The notes beneath the pieces were generated by a model, which ran no database searches, was not told the origin of the DNA, and saw only the letters and a program-made list of their open reading frames with translations. Position numbers and translations under genes: made by a program. This document shows, one piece after another, positions 14,016 through 25,203 of a stretch of 64,000 bases of DNA. Origin of the DNA: Gremmenia infestans (lineage: Eukaryota; Ascomycota; Leotiomycetes; Helotiales; Hamatocanthoscyphaceae); contig JAFEVB010000005.1 of the NCBI GenBank assembly GCA_032629725.1, positions 744,001 to 808,000 on the forward strand. The letters run 5' to 3'. Every line of letters starts with the position of its first letter. Positions within the stretch are counted from its first letter, which is position 1.

Positions 14016-14907
14016 GAGTGAGCCTCTTTGAACATGGTTCACTTGGTAGATCCATACAGCTCAGCGGCCATGAAGCGTGCCATTGTGTTATCATTTGTTT
14101 CATGCTTGGCTCTTTTTGCCGCACGCATTATTTAGGCGTTTTGCAAAACAATCAATTGAATCCCAGTTCTATCTACCTCTTACCAAACCAATGACTAAGT
14201 TTCCCAGCCTTAAAATATCTAAATGCTTTCGATGGAGTTATAACATAACCGAACGAATTTGAAGTCCGACTTCTATTTTCTCCTTGCTTAAAGACCAACT
14301 CGCTCCTGATTGTTTTCTGGTAGCTAATATTTGCTTCTCTCTACTATCTGCACATATAGCACCCTGAAATTGAAGTGTGAGGTAAATAATCCCTAAGACA
14401 GCTCAAGGCTTACAAAGTCGCGACGCTAGCATCTAATTCTCTATTTAGTCCAGGTTCCTCAATTTATTCAGTGCTCGTATTAAAAATAAAGCGCCTTCAT
14501 AAACCCCCGAACCCTCTCTTAAAAGTCTAGGTAGCTAAGGGTCGTTGAGAAAGATATCGGCAAAAAATATGGAAAAAGGGAGGGGTTAAACACCTAAGCG
14601 GAAACAGAACCCCGCCGCCCCTTTTCTAAAGCAGGCCGTACTAGCTAGCTTATACTACCAACCTACCTGCATATAAAGCATACCTACCTTTACACTCTAC
14701 TATACTTTATAGAATAATATACATCAATACTATAATATATAATATAATATATAGGAAATGCCGAACCTACACCTATATATATTATAAGAATTGCGCAAAG
14801 CAAAAGTAAGAGTAGAGCGAGCAACCGACCGACCGCAAGCGAGCACTCCCTTCCTCCCGCTCCCACCCCAAAAAGCCAAAACATAAACCTCACCTCACCC
14901 ACACCAA
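14016..14907. other. Intergene, AT-rich
   Basis: No supportable gene. An ATATAATATA tract occurs around 14727-14755, resembling the one near 11.55 kb. Pyrimidine- and purine-rich low-complexity DNA lies next to the tRNA-Ser gene. Confidence 0.5.
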
Positions 14908-14927
14908 AAAAAAACAAAAAAAAACAC
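14908..14927 (-). terminator. Pol III terminator of tRNA-Ser
   Basis: On the minus strand, just 3' of the tRNA, there are two runs of nine T separated by one G. This is a strong RNA polymerase III stop. Confidence 0.7.
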
Positions 14928-14930
14928 ATC

Positions 14931-15032
14931 CGACACCTGTGTGATTCGAACACACGCTCCCGAAGGAAATGCCTACCAGCTTTCGCTTAACGCAATAGCA
15001 GGGCATCGCGTTAACCACTCCGCCAAAGTGCC
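14931..15032 (-). tRNA. tRNA-Ser(GCT) with 21-nt intron
   Basis: A type II cloverleaf reads on the minus strand. The acceptor GGCACTT/AGGTGTC has two G-U pairs, discriminator base G73 and D-stem GCG/CGC. Anticodon stem ATGCC/GGCAT holds loop CTGCTA with anticodon GCT (serine AGC/AGU). A 21-nt intron (14975-14995) follows position 37. The extra arm is TCC-TTCG-GGA and the T-arm is GTGTG-TTCGAAT-CACAC. All stems pair, so the gene looks functional. Confidence 0.92.
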
Positions 15033-16309
15033 ATTTCCAAGCTCGCATTCGTCCGATGCTGGGTGGTTTTTTGAGCTAACTTTTGCTAATTTTGAATTAT
15101 GTAGGTATCATGTATCTAGAGGGTGGGGGTGGGGTGGGTGTTTAGAGTGAGTTCTAACCGCATATGGATGTTTTCAAGTTCTTTAAATAGGAAGGAATAA
15201 GTCCTTGTTATGTCTGCTGGTTGTAAGAAGAATTAAAGGAGTACGCGTACGAGTTTGTCATGGACGCGAAACGAAACAAAACGGAACGAAACGAAACGCG
15301 ATTCTGAAAATATAGGAGGATTTGAGCACGTGATTGTATATGCAGTCCACTCACTCCTTCTTGAACTTTGCTTTTGCCTAATACTTACTGCTAAAAGAGG
15401 AAGGAAATTTCAACAAGTTCCTAGTGGGTTTTCTAGAGAGGGCAGGGGAAACTCGAGGAAAAAGTTTGTTTTAGTATATGTACGGGGTGTGCTAGGTCTA
15501 CATTGATGGGTCTTAGGGGTTTTTCTAGAAGCCTGTTATAAATAGTTGTGAGTTTTCATTGGAAAGGGATAGATGTATTACAGTAGAGTAGGATATAAGG
15601 ATTTTATCGCTGTCTATATGGACGTGCTGCGGGCTAGGCGGGCATCAAGCATGGCGGTTTCAGACAGGAAACGGATCGTAGGATGACCGAGTGTGATGGA
15701 GAGGGGAGGACATGTTTGATACAAGGGTATATGGGATGAATTTCGTGAAGACGAGGAGGGGTGTTGAGGGGAGGACATGGACATGTTATGTATACCTAGA
15801 GGAGAAACAATACGGAGTAGCAAAAGCGCAGCTAAAAATCTTTGAATAGAATGAATGAAAAGCAAATAAGTCATGATGGCTTGGTCGAGCAAACAATGTA
15901 TGCATAAACATACCACTCAATGAGCATCGAGCGAGACGGAGCTACCTCCGCTCCTTACCATCGCCTCACCTCTTCAAAATCCATCCACATGGGTTCACTA
16001 ATTTTTGTCCATACAATTGATAAACACGCATAGAACCCAAGACGAGATGATAAAAGTAAAACAACGTTTCAATTAATTCATTCATTCGCATCCAACAAAG
16101 CACTACCGGAGCAGCTTCTCATCTCATCTCATATCGTATCGCAGGTATGTAACAATCAAGTACGCCGGAATTTCCATCCCAATCCATTCCATTCCACTCG
16201 ATGCGCATCCCTCTCCTTCCCTTGCTGGTATATCAATCATGCTCGTCTTCATGCCCTCGTCCACTCTACTCCATTATCCGTCCACTTGTGTATGTGCGCA
16301 CGGCTTAAC
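15033..16309. other. Intergene with short GAAAC-type repeat
   Basis: No supportable gene. A (ACGAA)n-like tract occurs around 15263-15300. The ORF at 15614-15916 on the minus strand has a hydrophobic start but no recognisable family. Confidence 0.45.
15263..15300 (+). repeat. Imperfect pentanucleotide repeat (CGAAA)
   Basis: Repeated CGAAA/CAAAA units occur in tandem with single-base variation. It is simple low-complexity DNA. Confidence 0.6.
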
Positions 16310-16730
16310 TTAACAACAGCACTCGAGACATTCGAAACAGGCGAGTCCGGCACAACTGTGTTGCTAATGTTAGATTGAGGGGTTTCTGAGGGAGGGGGTG
16401 GGGGTGGTTGATAGGGTAAAGGTAAGGCAAAGCCCCAGGAAGAAAGATATGGGAAGAGAGGAGGAGAGGGGAGAGGAGACTTACATTCCGCAGCAAACGT
16501 CACCGCCTCCGCGCATGCTAACGGGCTCAGCAGTCATTTGCTCAGTTGGGCGCTGTGGTGTTGTTAGTTTAAGTAGATCGGGATGGGATGTTGGTGTATG
16601 CAAGGTGCAAAGGTGAGGGGAGGGAGCAGAGGAGACGAACTGGTTGCTCGGAGTTGATGCCTGCGTCCATGGGTTGAGGGGCTACCATTTGGATGGGTTG
16701 AGGCTGTTGGTTTTCTTGTTGGGAAGGCAT
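16310..16730 (-). CDS. Small CYSTM-like cysteine-rich tail protein
   Basis: A three-exon mini-gene, in transcription order 16641-16730, 16485-16552 and 16310-16355, gives 67 residues. The start MPSQQENQQPQPIQ opens a Gln/Pro-rich N-terminus. The C-terminus MRGGGDVCCG | ICAGLACFECLECCC is the cysteine-rich tail typical of CYSTM modules, small stress-linked proteins that attach to membranes through a palmitoylated or amphipathic Cys-rich end. Introns 2 (GTAAGT...ACAG) and 1 (acceptor with CTAAC branch) keep frame. The exon 1 donor GTTCGT is non-consensus and is the weakest part of the model. The gene is too short for simple ORF calling. Membrane association and a stress role are inferred from the family. 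Confidence 0.75.
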
Positions 16731-18144
16731 TGCGAATTTGTTCGTTTATTTGTTTGTTTGGGGTGTGGTGTGGTGTTTTATGTGGTAATGAATTCTGGAC
16801 GTGGAAGTGGAAGTATGAACGATCGTGGGTTGTGTTGTTATGTATTTGCTGATTGTGGGAGAGAAGGAATAGATAGATGGCGGGGGAGGCTGGTGAATTT
16901 ATCCGCATGGAGCACTGTACTGTACTGTAGGCGCATAGGTACGGAGATGATTAGCAAGGCGCAGCAGTGCAGTGCAGTTCCTTTTTTACATGATACAGTT
17001 CTTACCCGACCCGACCAGCAACCAGCCCAGCCGCGTGTCTCACTCAGTCCACAGTCCACAATCACCAGGATAAGCAAATCCAGCCGGCACACAAGATCCG
17101 GCCTGTGCATTGGTTCGTTTGCTCTATGCAGATGATAGAGAGGAAAGTTCTAGATGAAAATAATATATTATCTCTACCTACTGTACACATTACGTAGTAA
17201 AGAGTGAGGCTTTTGACTTCGTGTATATGTATACGAATTACTATGCGAATATATGATGGCTTAGACTCAGCCTATCACATCTGGGTCGGCATTATTGCGG
17301 TTCTAACCTTCTCGAAGTAGGTTCATCTTGAGAAAGGCTTGTTCACTCGTCTCGTAGCTTGGCGATCTAATCTAAACTTCTACTGTACTATAAAGACGAT
17401 CTTGTCTTTCTGGCCTCTTTTGCCGATCATAGGATAGTCTAGTCGGGGAGCTAACGGATGCGGCTGGCTGACTAAGAGGCTAAGGTACGGAGTAAGGAAT
17501 AGGTATATGATTCTTACTACATCTACAACTTACGATATGTATGTTCTCTTTAGTTCTTACTGTAGGATATGTGTTGCATCAGCACTCACTTTACTTGTGA
17601 AGTTGTGAAAATAAGGTAGGCTGGTCTTGGAAAGTTCCTTGAATTTCTATGCTATTGACTAGGTATGGTAAAGATGTACGGAGTACTTCGTATTTCACAA
17701 GGTTCTCTATGAAAACTGGGGCCGCTGAGGATGAGCACGCCGACGTGTCGGCTGATGGCTTAGTTTGCCGTAAGCTGGGTGGCTTAGTTTGATGGTGTGG
17801 CTGATGCCATCTTGCCAATCATTCATGACCGGACAAGGAATACTTGACAAATAGAAAAGAGAATTGATTCCAGTGTAATAATCTTATAAGTAGCTCCTCA
17901 TTGAAAACGCTCACATAACCGTGTTTCTTGGTTACATACATAGCTACTGTACAACACTCTTCAATATAGCTGGTACTACATCACAAAGCCCTCCCCTCCC
18001 ACCTCGTAAAGCTAAAAGCAAATGGGTATATATTACGCCGATGCGCCCGATCCTGCCTATACCAGCAAAAGAAACACTGCAAAAGTTCCCGTTTTAGCCA
18101 CCCAATCCATACGCCATGCAAAACCGTCCCCACCCCATTGAAGC
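16731..18144. other. Intergene without supportable gene
   Basis: This includes the upstream region of the small CYSTM-like gene and the 3' side of MAU2. Several GTACTGTAC-like short palindromes are present around 16914-16928. No ORF has recognisable features. Confidence 0.45.
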
Positions 18145-20605
18145 TCATTCATTAGGCCTCACCATTTGTGAAGATGCCATCTGCGAGAACTGCCGTGCGT
18201 TCTCCAACGAAGATTGAGCTTCCACGTTCTTCCCTTGAACCTCATAACACCGAGATAGCATTCCATCGGCCACACTCCTCCAGAGTATGTTCCCACTCTT
18301 TTGTGCTTGAACCGAAGCAGCCTGCGCACTCTTCTCTGCTTGCTGGCCTACCACATTGGAGAAAAACTTATTGCACATGACATTGAGAGTAATGCAGAGA
18401 AATTGCGTGTTGACCGTCGCTTGGGCTCCGGCTAGCGCAGCCCCAAGAAACTTTTTGATGGTGAATAGCTGCGCTGGAGGATTTGTCTTGACAGTCGCCA
18501 TGGCCAAGTTGAATGCTGTCTGAATATCTCTATTTTGATGTTTGGAACAAACTGGCTCAAGTCTTGCAATCATGGCTGTATTTTTGTCCGCATTTTGGCG
18601 GCGTGGATCCTGGAGAATCCAGAGAGTGTTGAGAGCGGCTAAAAGAGCAAAGTCATGCTCAACTTGGTCCGCCGACGATGCATTTGGATTTTTCGCAGTG
18701 GGTAGGTTGAACCTCTTGTCCTGATATATGTGTAACGCCGCGTCAAGATCTCCTACGCCTTGGTAGTAAACGCCGGTAAGATACATTGTGAGACACTCCA
18801 ATGGCCCCGAAATTGGAATATCGAAATTTTTTGCCGTAGACTTTAATTCATCTATGTTTTGTCGAACCTGCTCCCAGTCCGCACGAGCAGCCGCAGAGAA
18901 ACCAAGATAGAGGCAAAAGTAACACAGAATACTTCCCCGCCATTCGTGTTTTTCAACAAGGTCTGGCAAAAGACCAGATTTAATCTTGGTCGTCTTAGTA
19001 TCCTCTGAGGGTACAATCAGTTAGCATGCGACTGGTAGAACAATACAATGAGGATATACTTGTGAAGAACTCTAATCCGGTGTCAAGGTATTTTACGCCC
19101 TTCTGATCAATTGGGTTCTTGTGTAGCAAAACTATCCCGCAAATCAAATAACTATTGATGGTGTTAGCTCACGCATATCAAGAAAGGGGTGCTTATCTAA
19201 CGTAATGGCGTATGTATCTCTCTTGTTCAGGAAAGTCATCATAAGATTGTCTCGGCCGTCTTCACCAATACCCAATACTGCTCGGGTCTCATGACTAACA
19301 GTTTGAGAGCTCCTGGGCGTTCTGTTGATTGGAATCGCTATGACATCGTTGTGGGAATTCCAGATTGGGTCATTAATGATCTGATCCAAAGTCGCTTGCA
19401 TCTCTTTCAACTTTGCCAGAACATGTTGCGGATTTCCTTGTCGAATGCTACACATCACATCAATAATGCAAGTCAACCCAATGAGCTGAGGTATGCTCTT
19501 CCCTGCATCAAATTGGTGTGTACGTGCTGCGGCGAGGGCTCTTTGAACTTGCTCTATTGATTCTGGACCCGTTGACTTTAAATGCACCATCGCTTCCATC
19601 ACAGAAGTCGTTAAATGGATAGCTCGATCGCCCTGTCTGGTTGCAAGTTCTGCAATTTTCTGCAGGTTCTGAATAGCAAGATGCTTGTCTGCTAGATTGC
19701 TTGATTCCAAAGCATAAGAGGCTCTCAGAAATCGAAGTGCATAGACCCAAGAAACATGCTGGTAGCTACTATGATTTTAGCATGATTCACCTAACCCACT
19801 CTCGTGTAACTTACGCTTCAGCTTCTGATATATGTCCATCCAACGCTTTCACTGCTGCCTTTGGATTTTTTTTTGCCATGATCTGGGCTAGTAGGTACTG
19901 CATCGCATATTTGAGATCGAAATAATGGTTTCTTTCACACAATCCAATGCCTTTACTTAGTGCAGTCTCAGCCTCCATGGTGTTCTCCGTCTCTTCATAT
20001 AGCACCCCTGCATATCGCAACCGCACATTTGCTTCTAGCCTTGGAGATAACTTCACGCGCTTCAAGGCAGTATCCAAACATCCAAGTCCCGTAGCAATCA
20101 AATGTTCGTATGTCTCGACGTTGGTCGGAGTCATCGAGAAGACCGTGGAGGGAGCAAGAGCGTGTGCTGCCTCGAAGTATTCCTCCGCGAGGGCTAACAG
20201 AAGCATGGCTTTATCGGGCTGCTGCATATCACTCTGTGAATTCCCCATACTTTCAGAGGTCTTCAAGGACGGCGTAGAAGGTGTTCGACTGAGGGAGGAG
20301 GGGCTCAGATGCGTCGCTGATGGGGGTGGTTGTTGGAACATCTGAGCCGGAGTAATGAACTGCGGTTGTATGGCCTGGGGTTGAATAGTCGAAGGAGAAC
20401 AGTACTCGTTCGAGGTATATTCTTTCATGCCATACGAATGCTGAGCAGCTTGGTGGTATGGTTGAGTTCCGTTCACTGGGGGGGAATATGACGTTGGTGC
20501 ATTCTGCTGGTATGGCGAACGCGTTTCTTGAGGGCCGTATGTATTGGGAGGTTCGTGGTTATTCCAGTAGCCATTATTAGGCTCCGGAGCCCCTTTGAAA
20601 GACAT
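18145..20605 (-). CDS. MAU2: MAU2/SCC4 cohesin-loading factor subunit
   Basis: Four exons in transcription order, 19815-20605, 19202-19768, 19060-19151 and 18145-19004, give 769 residues. The protein is the TPR-type partner of Scc2/NIPBL and loads cohesin onto chromatin. Residues 1-130 are disordered (Asn/Pro/Gln rich). From AMLLLALAEEYFEAAHALAP onward the helical-repeat MAU2 domain begins, including ANVRLRYAGVLYEETENTMEAE and the later LLHKNPIDQKGVKYLDTGLEF. The 50-nt intron 19152-19201 was chosen because it gives the conserved YAIT-YLICG junction and has a well-placed CTAAC branch; the alternative reading ends in an early stop. It is divergent from the hydrolase gene across 279 bp. Confidence 0.93.
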
Positions 20606-20884
20606 ATTATGATGTCCTGGACGTATTCATAAAGTTCTAGCCAAAGAGTCGAGCCGGTCGTGAATGCGGCGTGTACGTGCAAGGATAATTGAACGCTAAG
20701 TTTCACAGAGACTAGCATTATACAGTATCGGAAATACCTTTCACCGACCATTGGCACTTGTACCTTAATTAGGCCGAGGCATAACAAGGATTATCAGACC
20801 AGTTTGTGCTTTTCCTAAAGTTCTCAAGATGACTATTTCAAGTTTCTTATTTTTCCCATTCTCCTCTTTTAAAGTCTCAGAATC

Positions 20885-22300
20885 ATGGAATGGCTTGGTC
20901 ATGCAAAGACCACTTTCACTCATTCACCAACAACACTCAATTTGAAGAAGAAAGACGGTTCCTCAACTGATTTACTCGCAATATGCCAAGAATCAACACC
21001 ACCATGTCGTCTCAACCCCTTCCTCTTCAACGGCCATGTTCAGACCATGTTGACATCTGTAAAAGTTGACGGGCCTCCAATCTTCTACAAACGCAAAATC
21101 TTCGACGCTGAAGATCCAGCTTATGAAGGAACCTTTGCTGTAGACTTTGTGGTGAAGAAATATACGGAATCCGACGACGAGCTTCCTATCCGTACGACGT
21201 ACTTCAAGGATGAAGAATTTGAGGATATTGCGTCTTTGGACACACGACCAATGCTAGTGGTGCTGCATGGACTTTCTGGTGGCTCTTACGAAATTTATCT
21301 AAAGCATGTGATAGAACCTCTAGTGGATGCAGAAGGAGACCGTCAGTGGGAGGCGTGTGTCATCAACTCTCGAGGTTGTGCTAAGCACAAGATTACATCC
21401 AGTGTGTTGTACAATGCCAGAGCTACGTGGGACACCCGGCAAACGGTCAAGTGGTTGAGAAAGAAGTTCCCGAATAGACCACTCTTCGGAATTGGCTTCT
21501 CCCTAGGTGCCAATATTTTAACGACTGTGAGTAGAGATCTATTGTCTCACTTCCTGTAGCTGATTTTTCTAGTACCTTGGTGAAGAAGGGAGCGACTGCA
21601 TGCTGAAAGCCGCTGTGGTATGTTCCAATCCCTGGAACCTAGACGCCGGGTCTTTAGCTCTTCAGAGAACCTGGGTAGGAAGAGAAATCTACTCCAAGAC
21701 AATGGCAGCAAACATGAAACGACTTATCGAGCTTCATCACGATCAAATCTCTAAAAACCCCAAACTCGACTGGGAGAAGATAAGAAACGTCAAATATCTA
21801 CATGAGTTTGATCGCGAAATCCAGGGGCCTACTTGGGGATATCCCACTGAGGGGGCCTATTATCGGGATGCCTCTAGCACAGATTCGTTGTTTGCAGTCA
21901 AGATTCCACTCTTTGCTATCAATGCAGAGGACGATCCAGTAAGTTTAATAATCCACTTCTCCAGGGACATTTCTAATCTAGCCCAGATTGCCGTCAACGA
22001 AGCATTGCCGTACCAAGAAATGAAGCAGAGCCCCTATACTGTCCTCTGTACAACATCTCTCGGCGGCCATTTATCCTGGTTCGAGATTGGAGGTCATCGA
22101 TGGCACGCTCGTCCGGTAACTTCAGATCTTGCAATTAAAGAGAATTCACAATACTAACTTGGATACAGTGTGTCAATTTCCTCAACAAGATGGCTTTTGA
22201 GGTAGAAATCGAAGCACCTGCTTCTATGACCAATGGAGAGGGCACTGCTAAGCCAGGCCACGAGATGTTTGTCGCTATGCGCAGAAAATGGCACAGATGA
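20885..22300 (+). CDS. EHT1/EEB1-like alpha/beta hydrolase (YheT/EMB8 family)
   Basis: Four exons (20885-21526, 21573-21938, 21987-22115, 22169-22300) give 422 residues. The family includes yeast medium-chain acyl-CoA:ethanol acyltransferase/esterases Eht1 and Eeb1. LNPFLFNGHVQTML near residues 40-55 is the family's entry motif. The oxyanion region is VVLHGLSGGS, the nucleophile elbow GIGFSLGAN has Ser206, the acid lies in NAEDDP (Asp334/335), and His364 sits in SLGGHLSWF. All three catalytic residues are present and the length is normal, so the enzyme should be active. Exact substrate (medium-chain esters or other lipids) cannot be told from sequence. Confidence 0.92.
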
Positions 22301-22561
22301 TTGCTAGAACGCAAGGCGTGGTATAAATGTAGACTAAGCATTATGACTGTAGATTAGACATCACCATAGACTAATACACAGAGGCGACTTGATATCCCAC
22401 TGCTGCAACTTTCCACTGTAAAGAAATGTTGGAAAGGTCTGACAAATCTCATTCTCCCATGGTATCTCGACCTTTTATATACCTTACTTAACCATTGCTC
22501 CAAATACCCAGCCATAACGCCACCAATGCAACAAGTGAGTCCCCGTATAAAAGCCATATCT

Positions 22562-23222
22562 TCAAGCAAAAGAAACACTCTTCCGCTTTTTCAACGGCTT
22601 CGTTCCCGCAGCCGCCTCACTCTTGATACTCTCTTCCCCGCCGTCCGCGCCAGTTGATCTCTTCCGCTTCTTCCTCAACCCCTCCTTCGTCTCATCCAGC
22701 TTGGATTTCCTAATCTCCACCCTCTTCTCCGCCTCCGCCTTGCGCGCCTCACGAATCTCCTCCATCTGTCGCGCTTTCATCATCTTAGACTCGATTTGCC
22801 CTTCCTTATCTGCGTTCACCATGGCGAGGATGGTCATCATTGATTCCTATTTCCCAGTCAACAAGAGTTCACTGATTTCTTTCCTTCTCATTTTCGAGAG
22901 AAGAAAAGAGTGCTATAAGAGAACAAACCCTATCATCCACAAAAACCTTGCCCTTCTTCTTCCCCTTCGGCTTCTCCACCCCCACCGGCGTAATCATATT
23001 CAATTGCGGAATATCGAGTTCCTTCTCCGTATACACCCTCCTCTTCTTGCGTCCCTCTCCCTTCTTAAGCTTCTGCACGCCTTTGCTCTGCTGCTCCTTC
23101 TTTTTGGGCTTCGAGACGGGGTCGGAGCTAGATTTTGCTTTCGACGTCGTTTTGCTGTTGCGGATGCCCGATTTGTTGGCTGCGTGCTTGGATTTCACCG
23201 TCGACGTGCGGGAGGGCGCCAT
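22562..23222 (-). CDS. LOC1: LOC1 60S ribosomal subunit assembly/export protein
   Basis: Exon 1 is 22929-23222 and exon 2 is 22562-22846, joined across an 82-nt intron whose donor is GTTTGT, for 192 residues. This is a small, very basic nucleolar protein. The family core [17 protein letters not shown] is followed by [22 protein letters not shown], then a Lys/Glu-rich coiled coil. Yeast Loc1 helps assemble the 60S subunit and anchors ASH1 mRNA. The C-terminus is a nuclear-localisation-like [12 protein letters not shown]. It is convergent with the hydrolase gene. Confidence 0.9.
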
Positions 23223-23595
23223 TTTTTGCGGTGTGGTTGGGAGGTTGTGGGTTTGCGAGGGAGCTGCTGGAGGGACTGCGATAAAAATGTAGAGATAGAA
23301 AAATTATATGGAGAGCGGGCGCTAGCGGGTGGGTTAGGTTGCGGGGCTGGGCTGGACTTTCACTCAAGCTTTAAGTCCACCAGGAGGTCGTCGAATCTAG
23401 GTGAGAAATTGCAACAACAATCAGTATAAAATTTGAGAAAGTTTCAGCTGGAACTTGTTTCTGATTTAGTAGGCTTTGTATTTCATATATTCTTTTTGCA
23501 ACTTTTATCTTCAGCCAACCCATATCCCAGCAGCAATACTACTCATACACCCTCATCAAACCCATAATTTCATCTACGCCCTCTTCCAATTCCCC
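23223..23595. other. Promoter region of LOC1 and 3' flank of HIS3
   Basis: A 373-base gap between two minus-strand genes. Nothing beyond ordinary flanking sequence was seen. Confidence 0.4.
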
Positions 23596-24350
23596 TCACG
23601 TACTCAACGTCCCCTTCGTACTAGGAATCTCCCCCTCGCGCCCCGCAACCCTACTCGTAGCCATCCTAATCGCGACCGCCAACGCCTTGAACGCGCTCTC
23701 CGCCCGATGATGATCATTATCCCCTCGTATACAATCAACATGCATCGTGACCCGCGCCGCCTGCGCAAAGCTCTGCATACAATGCGGGATCATCTCACAG
23801 CTCAAATCTCCAATCTTTTCTCTCTTCAATCCCAGCTCTATCACACTGAACGGTCGATTCGACAGGTCGACCACGGCGCGGGAGAGTGCTTCGTCTAGGG
23901 GAGCGTAGGCAGAGCCGAATCGTGCAAGGCCGGTAGGAGTTCCGAGTGCGTCTTTGAAGGCTCCGCCGAGTGCGAGACAAACGTCTTCGGCTGTGTGGTG
24001 GTCGTCAACTGTTCCAAGTCAGCTTCCACTTCACTCCACATCAATCTCTATACATCTTGAAGTAAAGTAAACTTACTGTGTAAATCCCCCTTACACTCCA
24101 ATGCCAAACTCCACCCCGCATGTTTAGCTAGCGCATGCAGCATATGATCCAAAAACCCAATGCCGGAATTTATCGCAATAGTCTGGCTCTTGGACGCCTG
24201 GCTTGCATGTCCATCTGCGCCATTCAACAGCTTCTTATCGGTGTCTGCTGGGAACTCCCCGCCGTCTAAATTGATGGCCAGTATAATTTTCGTCTCATTC
24301 GTATCGCGCGCCAGCGCTGCGGAGCGGATTCTGGGTTCTGAGCTAACCAT
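23596..24350 (-). CDS. HIS3: Imidazoleglycerol-phosphate dehydratase
   Basis: Exon 1 is 24077-24350 and exon 2 is 23596-24008, for 228 residues. It catalyses the sixth step of histidine synthesis, dehydrating imidazole glycerol phosphate to imidazole acetol phosphate with manganese. The two paired metal motifs are visible: [13 protein letters not shown] (residues about 65-77) and DDHHTAED (about 93-100), followed later by [15 protein letters not shown]. The intron sits between GDLH and IDDHH, so exon junction and active site confirm each other. The length is normal for a fungal monofunctional enzyme. It is divergent from the small gene at 24545 with a 194-bp shared promoter. I found no perfect TGACTC/TGAGTCA Gcn4-type site there. 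Confidence 0.96.
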
Positions 24351-24544
24351 TGTGACTTGTTTGAGGAGAAATAGTTGTGGTTCAAAATATTTTAAAGATG
24401 GCGATAGCGATGCCACTTCGGGATGTAAAGCGGGCCGAGACCCGCCCGAGCTGATCCTTCTGATGACGCTTAGAGAGCTCTTGAAGCTTGAGCTTCCACC
24501 CCAAACCAACAAGAAGGAAGCTAGATGTTAAGTCGACGCTGAGA

Positions 24545-25058
24545 ATGCGTTCTACTGGTGGTCTCAAGAACGAAGAAGCGAGCGGTGCGGCATGGGAAGC
24601 TACCAGAGGAGCCCTCGCTGGGGGAGCGAAGGTATGAATTGGTCTCTATTATGAGAGAGTTAACTGACAGGATGGGTGTACTCGTAGTGGGGCTTAGTTG
24701 CTGCAGGACTGGGCGGAATTGGTTATGCCATGTCTCCTATTTATAGAGGCTTGACCATCCAGTTCAAAGTGTAAGTATATGCTGAATATTGTTTTTTGTC
24801 CTATTGCTTACTTTTTTATAGCTTTCTCCAAATGTCAGGTACTTAATTAACTTGCCCCTCTTCAAAAGGTGATCTTCAAGACCTTAGCTGACCTTGAAAG
24901 GCATGATTATGGGCTCGTGTCTCGAAGCAGATCACAGGATACGGGAATATGAAGCAAAAGTCCGGATGCAGAAACGGATCATGAAAGATCGAGCAGCATG
25001 GGAGAAGTACGAGCAGGAATTTGGTTCAGATGAACCTCCTGAAGAGAAGGGCCAATGA
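24545..25058 (+). CDS. Small conserved membrane protein with microexon, function unknown
   Basis: Four exons (24545-24631, 24688-24770, 24822-24838, 24901-25058) give 114 residues. Exon 3 is only 17 nt, bounded by TATAG and a GTACTT donor, and encodes the FLQMSG part of the protein. The N-terminus (MRSTGGLKNEEASGAAWEA) is followed by a hydrophobic Gly-rich helix (WGLVAAGLGGIGYAMS), a second amphipathic segment (LTIQFKVFLQMSGMIMGS) and a basic/acidic C-terminal helix. The pattern looks like a small mitochondrial inner-membrane protein, but I do not recognise a named family and there is no direct targeting proof. Removal of the introns keeps a single open frame, which strongly supports the model. 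Confidence 0.8.
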
Positions 25059-25203
25059 GAACAAACTTCATAGTGCAAGTGTTTGGATTTTGCGTGATAT
25101 TCATCATTCAGCATGCAGCAACATGTACATCCTAACCCATATACGCCAGCCAGATAGCCTCACAAATTCCCCTAACGCCTAGCATGCTCTTCCTTTTGCT
25201 ACC

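Noticed and set aside
16644..17135. 163-codon plus ORF
   Set aside because: Lies opposite the CYSTM-like gene and its promoter; composition is low-complexity and has no domain.
19152..19172. 21-nt intron with donor GTGAGC in MAU2
   Set aside because: Too short and gives a stop. The 50-nt intron 19152-19201 keeps frame and restores the conserved sequence.
22623..23429. 268-codon plus-strand ORF opposite LOC1
   Set aside because: Shadow of the Lys-rich LOC1 exons; no domain, no start context.
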